NCBI GenBank assembly: GCA_031278795.1
Contig: JAITJT010000086.1
Span: 1-6,603, forward strand
Reading direction: 5' to 3'
DNA: 6,603 nucleotides
Origin: Deltaproteobacteria bacterium
GTDB taxonomy: Bacteria > Desulfobacterota > Desulfarculia > Adiutricales > Adiutricaceae
The stretch's first letter is position 1, and each line of letters begins with the position of its first letter. Shown piece by piece: positions 1 through 6,117 of the stretch. Both the position numbers and the translations under genes were made by a program. The notes beneath the pieces were generated by a model that saw nothing but the letters and a program-made list of their open reading frames with translations, searched no databases and was not told the origin of the DNA.

Positions 1-1110
1 GGGGCGACATTCGCGGGAATCATCCAGAAGGGGAAAATCACCTTCACCGCGGACGGTGAAGACAGGCACGGCGGTGAGATTAAGGACATAGAGGCCCAGA
101 ACATAGACCTCACTAAAACAGCCGCCGCCAAGCTATCGGACAAAGTCACCTCCGCCGCCGCCGTCGCCACGGCATCCTCCATCACCCACGCGGCCTTTGG
201 GGGCTACTACACCGGCACCCCGGCATTCTCGGCAACCACCGGATCCTTGGTCTCCACCCAGCGCACCTACACCATCACCTGGGCCGGCAATCTGGGAACC
301 GTACCCAATGTCTCAGGATTCACCTGGAAGGACAGCGACGGAAACTCAGGCATCATCCAGATTTACGACAAGAACTACGTGGGGCCCTACATATTCGGCT
401 CTGGACTCTCCGTAAACTTCAACGAGGGCGGCACGCCCATGGCTTTCACCTCCGGTGATTTCGTCTCGGTGGTAGCCAACTCTGAGGCCATAGGCTGGAC
501 CAACCTCACTCCCAACGAGGATGGTTACTTCGACTTTGACGTAGCCTTCGTGCAATCGGCCTCCATGGCCCTCCATCCGCCCTATCCGGAAGGACTCCCC
601 ACCATCACCCAGCACATAGCCCTGGACATGGGCGCCCGCTACAACCAGGCCGCCGGATTCGATGGGCAGAAGTGGATCTTAGATGAGCAGGGAACCACCC
701 AGTACGCCTCCAAGTCTTTAAACATCTTCTCCAGCCAAGACGGCTATCCTGCCGGCTCTCTACAACGGGTCTCCATCGACAAGGACGGAGTACTGACAGG
801 TATCTACACCAACGGCCGTCAACAGCCTCTCTACCAGATAGGCCTCGTGCGCTTCCTCAACCCCTGGGGACTTTCTAAACTGGGAGACAACGTCTACATG
901 GAAACCAGATGGTCCGGAACCGGTACCATCAATCCTCCGGGTTACGGCGGCACGGGCACCATCAGGGCTAACTTCCTGGAGCAGTCCAACACGGACCTCG
1001 CCGATGAGATCGTGAACATGATAGTCACCCAGCGCGGATTCCAGGCCAACTCCAAGGTTGTCACCACCACGGACACCATGCTGGCCGAGGTCATAGAGAT
1101 GAAGCGTTAA
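1..1110 (+). CDS. flgE: Flagellar hook protein FlgE, C-terminal part (5' truncated by window edge)
   Basis: Frame 1 is open from the first base to the TAA at 1108-1110, giving 369 residues with no start that must be used, so this is the 3' part of a longer gene. FlgE polymerises outside the cell into the flagellar hook, the universal joint between rod and filament. The last ~49 residues (from about 321) are the typical flagellar rod/hook C-terminal domain: LEQSNTDLADE at 326-336, then MIVTQRGFQANSKVVTTTD. Residues 247-254 (DGYPAGSL) and NPWGL at 287-291 match the conserved hook core and separate FlgE from the shorter rod proteins FlgF/FlgG. Residues about 90-160 look like an inserted beta-rich, surface-exposed domain, as in large hook proteins. 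The gene is followed by a strong terminator, so it probably ends its operon. The identity is secure; the full length is unknown. Confidence 0.93.
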   Translation, partial: GATFAGIIQKGKITFTADGEDRHGGEIKDIEAQNIDLTKTAAAKLSDKVTSAAAVATASSITHAAFGGYYTGTPAFSATTGSLVSTQRTYTITWAGNLGTVPNVSGFTWKDSDGNSGIIQIYDKNYVGPYIFGSGLSVNFNEGGTPMAFTSGDFVSVVANSEAIGWTNLTPNEDGYFDFDVAFVQSASMALHPPYPEGLPTITQHIALDMGARYNQAAGFDGQKWILDEQGTTQYASKSLNIFSSQDGYPAGSLQRVSIDKDGVLTGIYTNGRQQPLYQIGLVRFLNPWGLSKLGDNVYMETRWSGTGTINPPGYGGTGTIRANFLEQSNTDLADEIVNMIVTQRGFQANSKVVTTTDTMLAEVIEMKR

Positions 1111-1120
1111 ACTTCACAAG

Positions 1121-1169
1121 TCTCATAGGTAAATTTTTCCTCTCATAAGGCTCTCATAAACCTCTCATA
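1121..1169 (+). repeat. Four TCTCATA direct repeats after flgE
   Basis: TCTCATA occurs at 1121, 1141, 1152 and 1163. The last three copies are exactly 11 bp apart, about one helical turn, and the first is 20 bp upstream. They lie between the flgE stop and its terminator. The 11-bp phasing resembles the direct-repeat layout of PhoB sites, but there is no downstream start on the + strand, so a regulatory role is doubtful. They may simply be a decayed short tandem repeat. Confidence 0.5.
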
Positions 1170-1189
1170 ACACCTCTTAGCTATAAAAA

Positions 1190-1227
1190 AACAAAAAACC
1201 GCTCTCTTTCCAGGGCGGTTTTTTGTT
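1190..1227 (+). terminator. Rho-independent terminator of flgE, likely bidirectional
   Basis: A perfect 13-bp inverted repeat: AACAAAAAACCGC at 1190-1202 pairs with GCGGTTTTTTGTT at 1215-1227 around a 12-nt loop. The GC core followed by six T on the + strand, with A's mirrored on the other side, makes a strong intrinsic terminator 80 bp after the flgE stop. It could also stop leftward transcription. Confidence 0.9.
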
Positions 1228-1272
1228 AGGACGCGGGCTAAATACTACTGTATTGGGATTTTTTAGTTCTTT

Positions 1273-1415
1273 GCTAATTATTATGCCCTTTGGATTTTGG
1301 AGCTATGAGCTAATTATTATGGCTTTTGAATTTATGAGTTAAGTGCTAATTAAATTGCTTTTGGATTATGGAGTTATGAGATAATCGTTATAGTCTTTGG
1401 ATTATGGAGTGTTTA
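1273..1415. repeat. Four imperfect 36-bp tandem repeats in the convergent spacer
   Basis: Units start at 1273, 1309, 1345 and 1380 (lengths 36, 36, 35 and 36). Each runs roughly GCTAATTATTATG, then a CTTTTGGATT-like middle, then ATGGAGTTATGA. Units 1-3 are close to each other and unit 4 has diverged at its ends. No continuous reading frame crosses all units, so they do not look coding. They lie between the two terminators of the flgE/small-gene convergent pair, where a repeat can expand without harming either gene. No spacer structure typical of CRISPR is present, because the units abut directly. Confidence 0.8.
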
Positions 1416-1442
1416 CCACTAAAACATAGCTAGCTGTATAAC

Positions 1443-1465
1443 AAACCCCGCCTTTGGCGGGGTTT
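1443..1465 (-). terminator. Intrinsic terminator, probably for the small minus-strand gene
   Basis: AAACCCCGCC at 1443-1452 pairs with GGCGGGGTTT at 1456-1465 around a TTT loop, a perfect 10-bp stem. T's follow on both strands (five T's, 1463-1467, on the + strand; TTTGTTATA on the minus strand). It lies about 45 bp past the stop of the 1511-1855 gene and 330 bp past flgE, which already has its own terminator, so I assign it mainly to the minus strand. Confidence 0.85.
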
Positions 1466-1510
1466 TTCAAGTCTATTAAGCTTTTAAGATATTGCTGAGA
1501 CTAATTATCA

Positions 1511-1855
1511 CTATTCTTTCTTTGCTTCATCATTTGCTTTGGCAGCTTCTAACTGAGGACAGCTAAAGAGTTTCACAAAATCCCCGGGATTTATGGGCTG
1601 CGGGCCGTCCGGGAGGTTGTAGCATTTGCCGATGTTGTTTTTCCAGCTCTTTCCGCCAGCGGGTTTACAGAAGTCCGGATTGTAGAACCACATGTTTCCT
1701 ATGCTTTCACCCAGACAGTTCTTGTATTGGAAGCAGTTTCCAATGTTGTAGGGATTGGGCCTCGCGGCGTAACCTAGGTCACCTGGACCAAAGGGAAGCT
1801 CCGGTGGGAATATTTGCCCCATGAGGCTAAGGGCTATGACAAGGGAGATGGTCAT
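1511..1855 (-). CDS. Small cysteine-containing, probably exported protein of unknown function
   Basis: This encodes 114 residues; I do not recognise the family and assign no function. The N-terminus (MTISLVIALSLMG) is hydrophobic and looks like a signal peptide core, but it has no positively charged residue before it and no convincing cleavage site. The rest is rich in Gly, Pro, Asn and aromatic residues, with five cysteines at 41, 47, 63, 78 and 99. IGNC (38-41) and IGKC (75-78) suggest a degenerate internal repeat. The C-terminus is charged and helical in character (LEAAKANDEAKKE). The ATG is the only normal start before the in-frame stop upstream. It follows a run of eight A's and a weak AAGAAG, so the ribosome-binding site is poor. 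The gene lies 140 bp after argJ on the same strand and is closed by a hairpin at 1443-1465, which supports its being real. Confidence 0.65.
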   Translation of the reverse strand: MTISLVIALSLMGQIFPPELPFGPGDLGYAARPNPYNIGNCFQYKNCLGESIGNMWFYNPDFCKPAGGKSWKNNIGKCYNLPDGPQPINPGDFVKLFSCPQLEAAKANDEAKKE

Positions 1856-1995
1856 CTTTTTTTTCTTCTTGGACTTGCAATTAAGGTGAAAGCTGCTAAA
1901 GCGTAAGCTAGTAATTAATTAGCGTGAAGCGTTGAATCAATCTTCTTAATCGTAGCTATTAAATAATTGGCATTAGGCTTTGAATGAGTCTCCTT

Positions 1996-3168
1996 TTAGG
2001 ATTTGTAGGATGAATTAATTGATATGTAGTCGTGGGTAAGATCGCAGGTGTAGAAAGTCTCCTTAGCCTCCCCGTTTTTAAGGTCAATGGTCAGGGTGTA
2101 CTCCCGTTTCTCCATCACCTTCTGGGCATCTTCTTCCCTTCCGTTGTCCACGCCGTTTCTGACCCAGGGAACCGTGTCAAGATCTAGATCCACGCTGTAT
2201 TGGTCAAAGGCAGCTCCAGAGCGGCCCAAGGCGGCCAGGACGCGCCCCCAGTTGGCATCTTTTCCGTAAAAGGCCGTCTTCACCAGCGGGGACTCACACA
2301 CTGTTTTCGCGGCGAGTAAGGCCTCTTTTTGGTCGCGGGCCCCTATAACCCTTACAGTTATAAACCTTTGCGCCCCTTCACCGTCTTTGGCTATATCCTT
2401 GGCTAGCTCCACCAAGACCTCGTTTAAGGCCTCTTGGAAGCTTTGAGCGTCAGTAGAAGACTCGTCCCGGATTTCTTCCTTTCCCACGCGCCCGGATGAG
2501 ATTAAAAAGAGCGAGTCGTTGGTGGATGTGTCCCCGTCCACCGTCACCCGGTTAAAGCTTTGCTCCGTACCGTCTCTAAGTAGCTTCTGGAGCAGATTCC
2601 CCTCCACCTTTAGGTCGGTGAGCACAAAGGCCAGCATGGTGGCCATAGTAGGGGCTATCATGCCGCTACCCTTGACGCAGCCCCAGATGCTAGCTCTCTC
2701 ACCGGACAACTCAACTGTCCTCTGGGAGACCTTGGGAACCGTGTCCGTAGTTAGTATGGCCTTGGAGAAGTCTTCGAAAGCATCCTCCCGCAGGCTCTCT
2801 ACGAGCCTGGGGAGGGCGCTTTCCAGGGCCTCCATGTTGAGTCTGTCCCCAATTACCCCGGTTGAGGCCAGGAGTATCTTGTCAGCCTCCAGCCTCAAGA
2901 GTCCGCCCAGGGCCTGGGCGCACTTGGTGGCGTCCTCAAAGCCACTCTTTCCGGTCTGGGCGTTGGCCTGGCCCGCGTTGGCGAGAATGGCCCTTCCGCC
3001 AAGGTATCTATCCTTGGACCAAAGAACCGGTGCGGCCTGGCAGATGTTAGTGGTAAAGACCGCGGCTCCGGAATAAAAGTCCTGGGCCACTATGAGCCCC
3101 AGGTCCAGTCTATCTTTATAACGCATGCCGGAGGCTACCGCTCCGGCCTTGAAACCTTTGGGGGGCAC
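1996..3168 (-). CDS. argJ: Bifunctional glutamate N-acetyltransferase / ornithine acetyltransferase ArgJ
   Basis: ArgJ moves the acetyl group from N-acetylornithine to glutamate in the cyclic arginine pathway; many bacterial forms also make N-acetylglutamate from acetyl-CoA. It is cytoplasmic and self-cleaves into two chains. From the GTG start it has 390 residues, the usual family length. Visible motifs are NAGQANAQTG (64-73), STGVIG (102-107), TTDTVPK (140-146), KGSGMIAPTMATML (166-179) with cleavage expected between Ala176 and the nucleophile Thr177, GDTSTNDS (212-219), KDGEGA (261-266), TAFYGKDANWGR (298-309) and the terminal INSSYKS. All key residues are present. The frame stays open to a TTG at 3252, but GTG at 3166-3168 has AAAAGGAG five bases upstream and places the start just before the conserved KGFKAGAVASGM, so I prefer it. 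No other arg gene is in view. Mono- versus bifunctionality cannot be read from the sequence. Confidence 0.93.
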   Translation of the reverse strand: MPPKGFKAGAVASGMRYKDRLDLGLIVAQDFYSGAAVFTTNICQAAPVLWSKDRYLGGRAILANAGQANAQTGKSGFEDATKCAQALGGLLRLEADKILLASTGVIGDRLNMEALESALPRLVESLREDAFEDFSKAILTTDTVPKVSQRTVELSGERASIWGCVKGSGMIAPTMATMLAFVLTDLKVEGNLLQKLLRDGTEQSFNRVTVDGDTSTNDSLFLISSGRVGKEEIRDESSTDAQSFQEALNEVLVELAKDIAKDGEGAQRFITVRVIGARDQKEALLAAKTVCESPLVKTAFYGKDANWGRVLAALGRSGAAFDQYSVDLDLDTVPWVRNGVDNGREEDAQKVMEKREYTLTIDLKNGEAKETFYTCDLTHDYISINSSYKS

Positions 3169-3173
3169 TTTCG

Positions 3174-3181
3174 CTCCTTTT
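3174..3181 (-). promoter_or_regulatory. argJ Shine-Dalgarno that decides the GTG start
   Basis: The minus strand reads AAAAGGAG, then CGAAA, then GTG at 3168. This is a near-ideal site and spacing. The alternative TTG at 3252 has no comparable site in front of it. GGAGC of this site (3173-3177) can pair with GCTCC in the arm of the neighbouring hairpin (3187-3191). Confidence 0.75.
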
Positions 3182-3183
3182 GA

Positions 3184-3203
3184 GGGGGAGCCTAAGCTCC
3201 CCC
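3184..3203. promoter_or_regulatory. Perfect 8-bp hairpin abutting the argJ Shine-Dalgarno
   Basis: GGGGGAGC at 3184-3191 and GCTCCCCC at 3196-3203 form a perfect stem around a 4-nt loop. On the minus strand it sits in the argJ leader, two bases upstream of AAAAGGAG. On the + strand it is followed by TTATTTT and resembles an intrinsic terminator for antisense transcripts. The structure is plain; its role is inferred. Confidence 0.6.
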
Positions 3204-3311
3204 TTATTTTATCGGTAGAATTTACCCGAGCCGTGAGAAAGTTATGAGGCAAATGGCGGGTCTGGGACAGTTTAGCACCTTTGATTAGGTTTTTTCACTT
3301 TGGCCTTCCTT

Positions 3312-3336
3312 GGGCCCTTGCCCTGGGCAAGGGCCC
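3312..3336. repeat. 12-bp perfect inverted repeat in the argJ-nrdJ spacer, terminator-like on + strand
   Basis: GGGCCCTTGCCC (3312-3323) and GGGCAAGGGCCC (3325-3336) flank a single T; in RNA it would fold with a 5-7 nt loop. The + strand continues CTTTTGATCTTCTTC, a weak T-rich tail, so it could stop rightward transcription before it enters nrdJ. On the minus strand it would lie in the argJ promoter/leader region. It is the longest high-GC stem in the window. Confidence 0.7.
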
Positions 3337-3376
3337 CTTTTGATCTTCTTCATTAAATTTTCACTAAATTAAGAGT

Positions 3377-3479
3377 CTTGGCTAGCGTTCTAATTTTGAG
3401 GGGTTTAGGCTTTTTTGGGGTATGGCTCTTTTTTTTGTGGGCAGCATCTTAGCCAGTGTTATCCTTAACACTAGCCAAG
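3377..3479. repeat. Spaced inverted repeat (CTTGGCTAGCGTT / AACACTAGCCAAG) in the divergent spacer
   Basis: CTTGGCTAGCGTT at 3377-3389 is the reverse complement, with one mismatch in 13, of AACACTAGCCAAG at 3467-3479; the centres are about 90 bp apart. The right arm also forms a local hairpin, AGTGTTA (3455-3461) with TAACACT (3466-3472), and TAGCCAGTG (3450-3458) is nearly a direct repeat of TAGCCAAGTG. The T-rich segment between the arms has no open frame of note. The placement midway between divergent argJ and nrdJ would suit a looping operator, but no regulator is identified. Confidence 0.55.
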
Positions 3480-3506
3480 TGAGGGCAAAAATGAGATTAT
3501 TGGCTC

Positions 3507-3535
3507 TTGCATTTTTAAAGCGATTCATATATTGT
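3507..3535 (+). promoter_or_regulatory. Weak sigma70-type promoter candidate for nrdJ
   Basis: TTGCAT (3507-3512) and TATTGT (3530-3535) are separated by exactly 17 bp and agree with the -35 and -10 consensus at 3/6 and 4/6 positions. It is the best-spaced pair I found upstream of nrdJ. Transcription would start near 3542, leaving a leader of about 160 nt. In AT-rich sequence such matches arise easily. Confidence 0.3.
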
Positions 3536-3578
3536 AGTTTTTCTTAAGCATTTGGCTTAAAACCACTATATATACACT
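3523..3578 (+). promoter_or_regulatory. Possible NrdR-box pair upstream of nrdJ
   Basis: CCACTATATATACACT (3563-3578) agrees with the NrdR-box consensus acaCwAtATaTwGtgt at about 12 of 16 positions: the left half and centre fit, but the right half lacks the expected GTG. A second, poorer element, CATATATTG (3526-3534), lies 40-41 bp upstream, near four helical turns. NrdR is the ATP/dATP-sensing repressor of bacterial ribonucleotide reductase genes and usually binds paired boxes in just this position. A small palindrome TTAAGC/GCTTAA (3544-3560) lies between them. The imperfect right half keeps this tentative. Confidence 0.35.
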
Positions 3579-3579
3579 T

Positions 3580-3685
3580 CCTGGGAACTCTTTGGTTCCA
3601 GGCGGCATCCTTGGGGATTGCCTCTGGCTTTGCTCACTTAAAGTTCAAGCTCGGCTTGAACCGTATTCCCAAAGGGCCCAGGGAG
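3580..3685 (+). other. Structured leader of nrdJ: consecutive hairpins
   Basis: Four stems occur in 106 nt. H1 is CCTGGGAAC/GTTCCAGG (3580-3602, one bulged G). H2 is GGCATCC/GGATTGCC (3604-3622, one bulge), which can extend with CCAG (3598-3601)/CTGG (3624-3627) and would then compete with H1. H3 is GTTCAAGC/GCTTGAAC around TCG (3643-3661, perfect 8 bp). H4 is TCCC/GGGA (3667-3685) enclosing GGGCCC. The region lies between the candidate promoter/NrdR site and the ATG at 3703. It lacks the GGTGAAA and B12-box core of a cobalamin riboswitch, and I cannot place it in a known RNA class. The nrdJ frame happens to be open through it, but the peptide (e.g. GDCLWLCSL) is not reductase-like. Confidence 0.5.
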
Positions 3686-3702
3686 CGCCACTAATCACCG
3701 TT

Positions 3703-6117
3703 ATGGAGATTTCAATAGCTATGGAGACCGTTAACTCCGACACTGAAAATAACTTTGTCCGGGAAGTGGACAAAGCCTGGGACATCCTGGACGGCTACCT
3801 CACCAAGTCCCGCTACGCGGTGAGGGATCCCAAGACCTTTGAGCCTTTGGAGGATAACTATCTCTCCATGGTGGCGGGACGCCTGGTGCCCAAGCTGGGT
3901 GCCTTAAAGAGCCCCCTCCAGGCTGAGGGGCTCTTGGAGGATCTGGTGGTGGGGCTTCTCTCCAGGCATTTGATACCGGCCTCGCCACTCTTGATGTCCT
4001 TCGGGAACCCCCACACCCGCAGGCCCGGCTATTTCTCCTGCTACCCCCTGGGGCAGGTGGGAGATAGCCTGGACGAGATAGAGGAGATCCGCCACAAGAT
4101 GCGCACCATCTATATGGCGGGAGGGGGAGCGGGCATTGACATCTCCAAGCTGCGTCCCAAGGGCTCGCCCGTGGACAACGGCCAGGGCATAGCCTCCGGG
4201 CCAGTGGGCTTCCTTCCGGACTTTGACGCCGTCACCGGCACCACCAACCAGGGAGGGCGCCGCCGCGGCGCCCTCCTGGTTCAGATGGACTGGAACCACC
4301 CGGATATAGTCTCTTTCATAGAGGCTAAAAACTTCAACTCCAAGCTCAACAGGTTCATAGAGTCCCTTCCCCCGGAGGAGAGGCCCACCCAGAGCACGCA
4401 TCTCTCCAACATGAACATCTCGGTGAATGTCTTTGGGGACTTTTGGGAAAGAGAGGATCTAATCGATCTGGTGGCCAGGAACATGTGGGCCACAGGGGAT
4501 CCGGGGCTCCTTTTCGTGGACAACATGCTAAAGTTCTCCCCCTTGAGGGCCGAGGATGAGCCCAGGTACTCCAACCCCTGCGGTGAGTATTTGGCATCAG
4601 CTGGAACAGCTTGTAACCTCATCACCGTGAACGCCGCGAGGCTGGCTAGGATTACCCACAATAGGCTCCTGGAAGAAGGCATCCATCCCGAAAGGGACCC
4701 GGACAAGTGGCAGAGGGAGTTCGGGAAGGGCTTCTTCTCCATCCTGGGAAGGACCGCGGGTCTGGCCTGTTACTTAGGTAATCTCATTTTAGAGTTCGAC
4801 GAGGGCTATCCCCTTCCGGAGATTAGGGAGAAGACCCAGGAGAAGAAACCCGTGGGAGTGGGCCTCTCCGGCTTCCACACGGCCTTGCTCCTAGCCCACT
4901 GGGGTAGGGTATCCTACGGTGACGAGGAGGCCGTGAAGTTCGCCAGGGCCACCCAGGCGAGCCTCACCCTGGGCACCCTCACCATGTCGGCGTCTTTCGC
5001 TAGAGCCACCAACCACGTATACGAGAACCCCACGTATTGGAAGAAGCATTTGGAAGAGCTGGGAGAGACCTTCAGGGAGTGCGAGCTCACCGATTCCACC
5101 TCCCACATCCTATCCGACCTAAACAACCTAATAGAGGACAAGGGTGGCTTCTACAACTGCCTCACCACCAGCCAGGCGCCCACGGGAAGTGTTTCAGTAT
5201 TTTTACGAAACATAGACACGGGGATTGAGCCCTTCTTCTCCCTGGAGGTGGACAGGAGGATCCTGGACCCCCACGCCGGCTGGATACATTTCACCCTGAA
5301 ACCCCAGGAGCTATCCGACCTATTCGCCGAGCATCCGGCCTTCCACGAGCGCGCCAAGGCCCAGACGGCGCTCAAGCTTAACCCAAATCAGCAGCTGAAC
5401 ATGCTGGCCGCCTTCCAGCTCCACAACCACACGGGTGTCTCCAAGACCGTGAACCTCCCCGCCACAATCAGCGTGGAAGAGGTTAAGAAACTCATTTATA
5501 GCTCACGCGACATGCGCCTCAAGGGCTTCACCATCTACCGCGACACCTCGCTTACTGGTGTCATAACGGCCGCCAAGCCCGAGAAGGCCGAAGAGCAATC
5601 CCCCATGGAGCATGATTTCGACGACGAGACCATGGACCTAGACGTGGGAGACGACAGGCCGGGTAGGATATTCAAGGCGCGGAGCAGCTCCCTAAACGCC
5701 CACATAACTCTCTCCCACGACTCCAACAACAACATCCGCGAGGTCTTTGTGTCAGCGGGCGACGTGGGCGCGGACATCAACGCCATATTCACGGCGTTTG
5801 GTATGATCCTCTCGGTGGCCCTCCGCCGCGCGCCTTTCCTGTTCGAGCCTCTGGTGAAGGTCCTTCTTAAAGTACGTATGGATCAAAGGGTTGTCATCCA
5901 CACCAAGATGAGTAAGGATCCTATAGTTGGAAACAGCCTGCCCCAGGCCATAGGGCTCCTCATGCGCCAGAGGAAGGATTATCTGGACAAGGGCTGCCCG
6001 GTGCCCGTCCCCCACGACGAGGGCGCCTATGACATCTGCCCCGAGTGCCACAGGCTCACCTTCAAGAGGGAAGGTTGCTGCAGGAAGTGCCTCAACTGCG
6101 GATATACGACCTGCTGA
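3703..6117 (+). CDS. nrdJ: Adenosylcobalamin-dependent (class II) ribonucleotide reductase
   Basis: NrdJ reduces ribonucleotides to deoxyribonucleotides without oxygen, using an adenosylcobalamin-derived thiyl radical. From this ATG it has 804 residues. FSCYPLGQVGDSL carries redox Cys113. NPCGE (291-295) gives catalytic Asn291, radical Cys293 and Glu295. Redox Cys304 follows 11 residues later, the same step as 322 to 333 in Thermotoga maritima NrdJ. GGRRRGA and APTGS (P493-S496) with DTGIEPFFS complete the barrel. An acidic linker (about 621-651) leads to a TSCPD-type domain (RPGRIFKARSSS onward), then a cysteine tail: C779, C782, C792, C793, C796, C799 and C804, a zinc ribbon ending in the reducing pair CGYTTC. 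There is no N-terminal ATP-cone, so overall-activity control by dATP is not expected. The frame is open upstream to a TTG at 3592, but family similarity starts at NNFVREVDKAW; ATG 3721, with GGAG 12 nt before it, is an alternative start. Confidence 0.94.
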   Translation: MEISIAMETVNSDTENNFVREVDKAWDILDGYLTKSRYAVRDPKTFEPLEDNYLSMVAGRLVPKLGALKSPLQAEGLLEDLVVGLLSRHLIPASPLLMSFGNPHTRRPGYFSCYPLGQVGDSLDEIEEIRHKMRTIYMAGGGAGIDISKLRPKGSPVDNGQGIASGPVGFLPDFDAVTGTTNQGGRRRGALLVQMDWNHPDIVSFIEAKNFNSKLNRFIESLPPEERPTQSTHLSNMNISVNVFGDFWEREDLIDLVARNMWATGDPGLLFVDNMLKFSPLRAEDEPRYSNPCGEYLASAGTACNLITVNAARLARITHNRLLEEGIHPERDPDKWQREFGKGFFSILGRTAGLACYLGNLILEFDEGYPLPEIREKTQEKKPVGVGLSGFHTALLLAHWGRVSYGDEEAVKFARATQASLTLGTLTMSASFARATNHVYENPTYWKKHLEELGETFRECELTDSTSHILSDLNNLIEDKGGFYNCLTTSQAPTGSVSVFLRNIDTGIEPFFSLEVDRRILDPHAGWIHFTLKPQELSDLFAEHPAFHERAKAQTALKLNPNQQLNMLAAFQLHNHTGVSKTVNLPATISVEEVKKLIYSSRDMRLKGFTIYRDTSLTGVITAAKPEKAEEQSPMEHDFDDETMDLDVGDDRPGRIFKARSSSLNAHITLSHDSNNNIREVFVSAGDVGADINAIFTAFGMILSVALRRAPFLFEPLVKVLLKVRMDQRVVIHTKMSKDPIVGNSLPQAIGLLMRQRKDYLDKGCPVPVPHDEGAYDICPECHRLTFKREGCCRKCLNCGYTTC

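Noticed and set aside
1273..1415. CRISPR array
   Set aside because: The 36-bp units are contiguous and degenerate with no unique spacers between them, and no cas gene is in view.
2519..3076. Long + strand open frame opposite argJ
   Set aside because: It is the shadow of a well-supported gene on the minus strand and has no recognisable domain.
3169..3252. N-terminal extension of ArgJ from a TTG at 3252
   Set aside because: There is no ribosome-binding site, it lies outside the conserved family start, and a good Shine-Dalgarno serves the GTG at 3168.
3285..3353. 22-codon minus-strand leader peptide before argJ (MKKIKRGPC...)
   Set aside because: No Shine-Dalgarno, no arginine-codon run as expected for attenuation, and it consists largely of the 12-bp inverted repeat.
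3592..3702. N-terminal extension of nrdJ from a TTG at 3592
   Set aside because: The peptide is unlike reductase N-termini, the codons overlap strong hairpins, and TTG has no Shine-Dalgarno in front of it.
3580..3702. Cobalamin riboswitch in front of nrdJ
   Set aside because: GGGAA and a GCGCCACT stretch are vaguely reminiscent, but the GGTGAAA element and a proper AGYCMGGAGACCTGCC box are missing.
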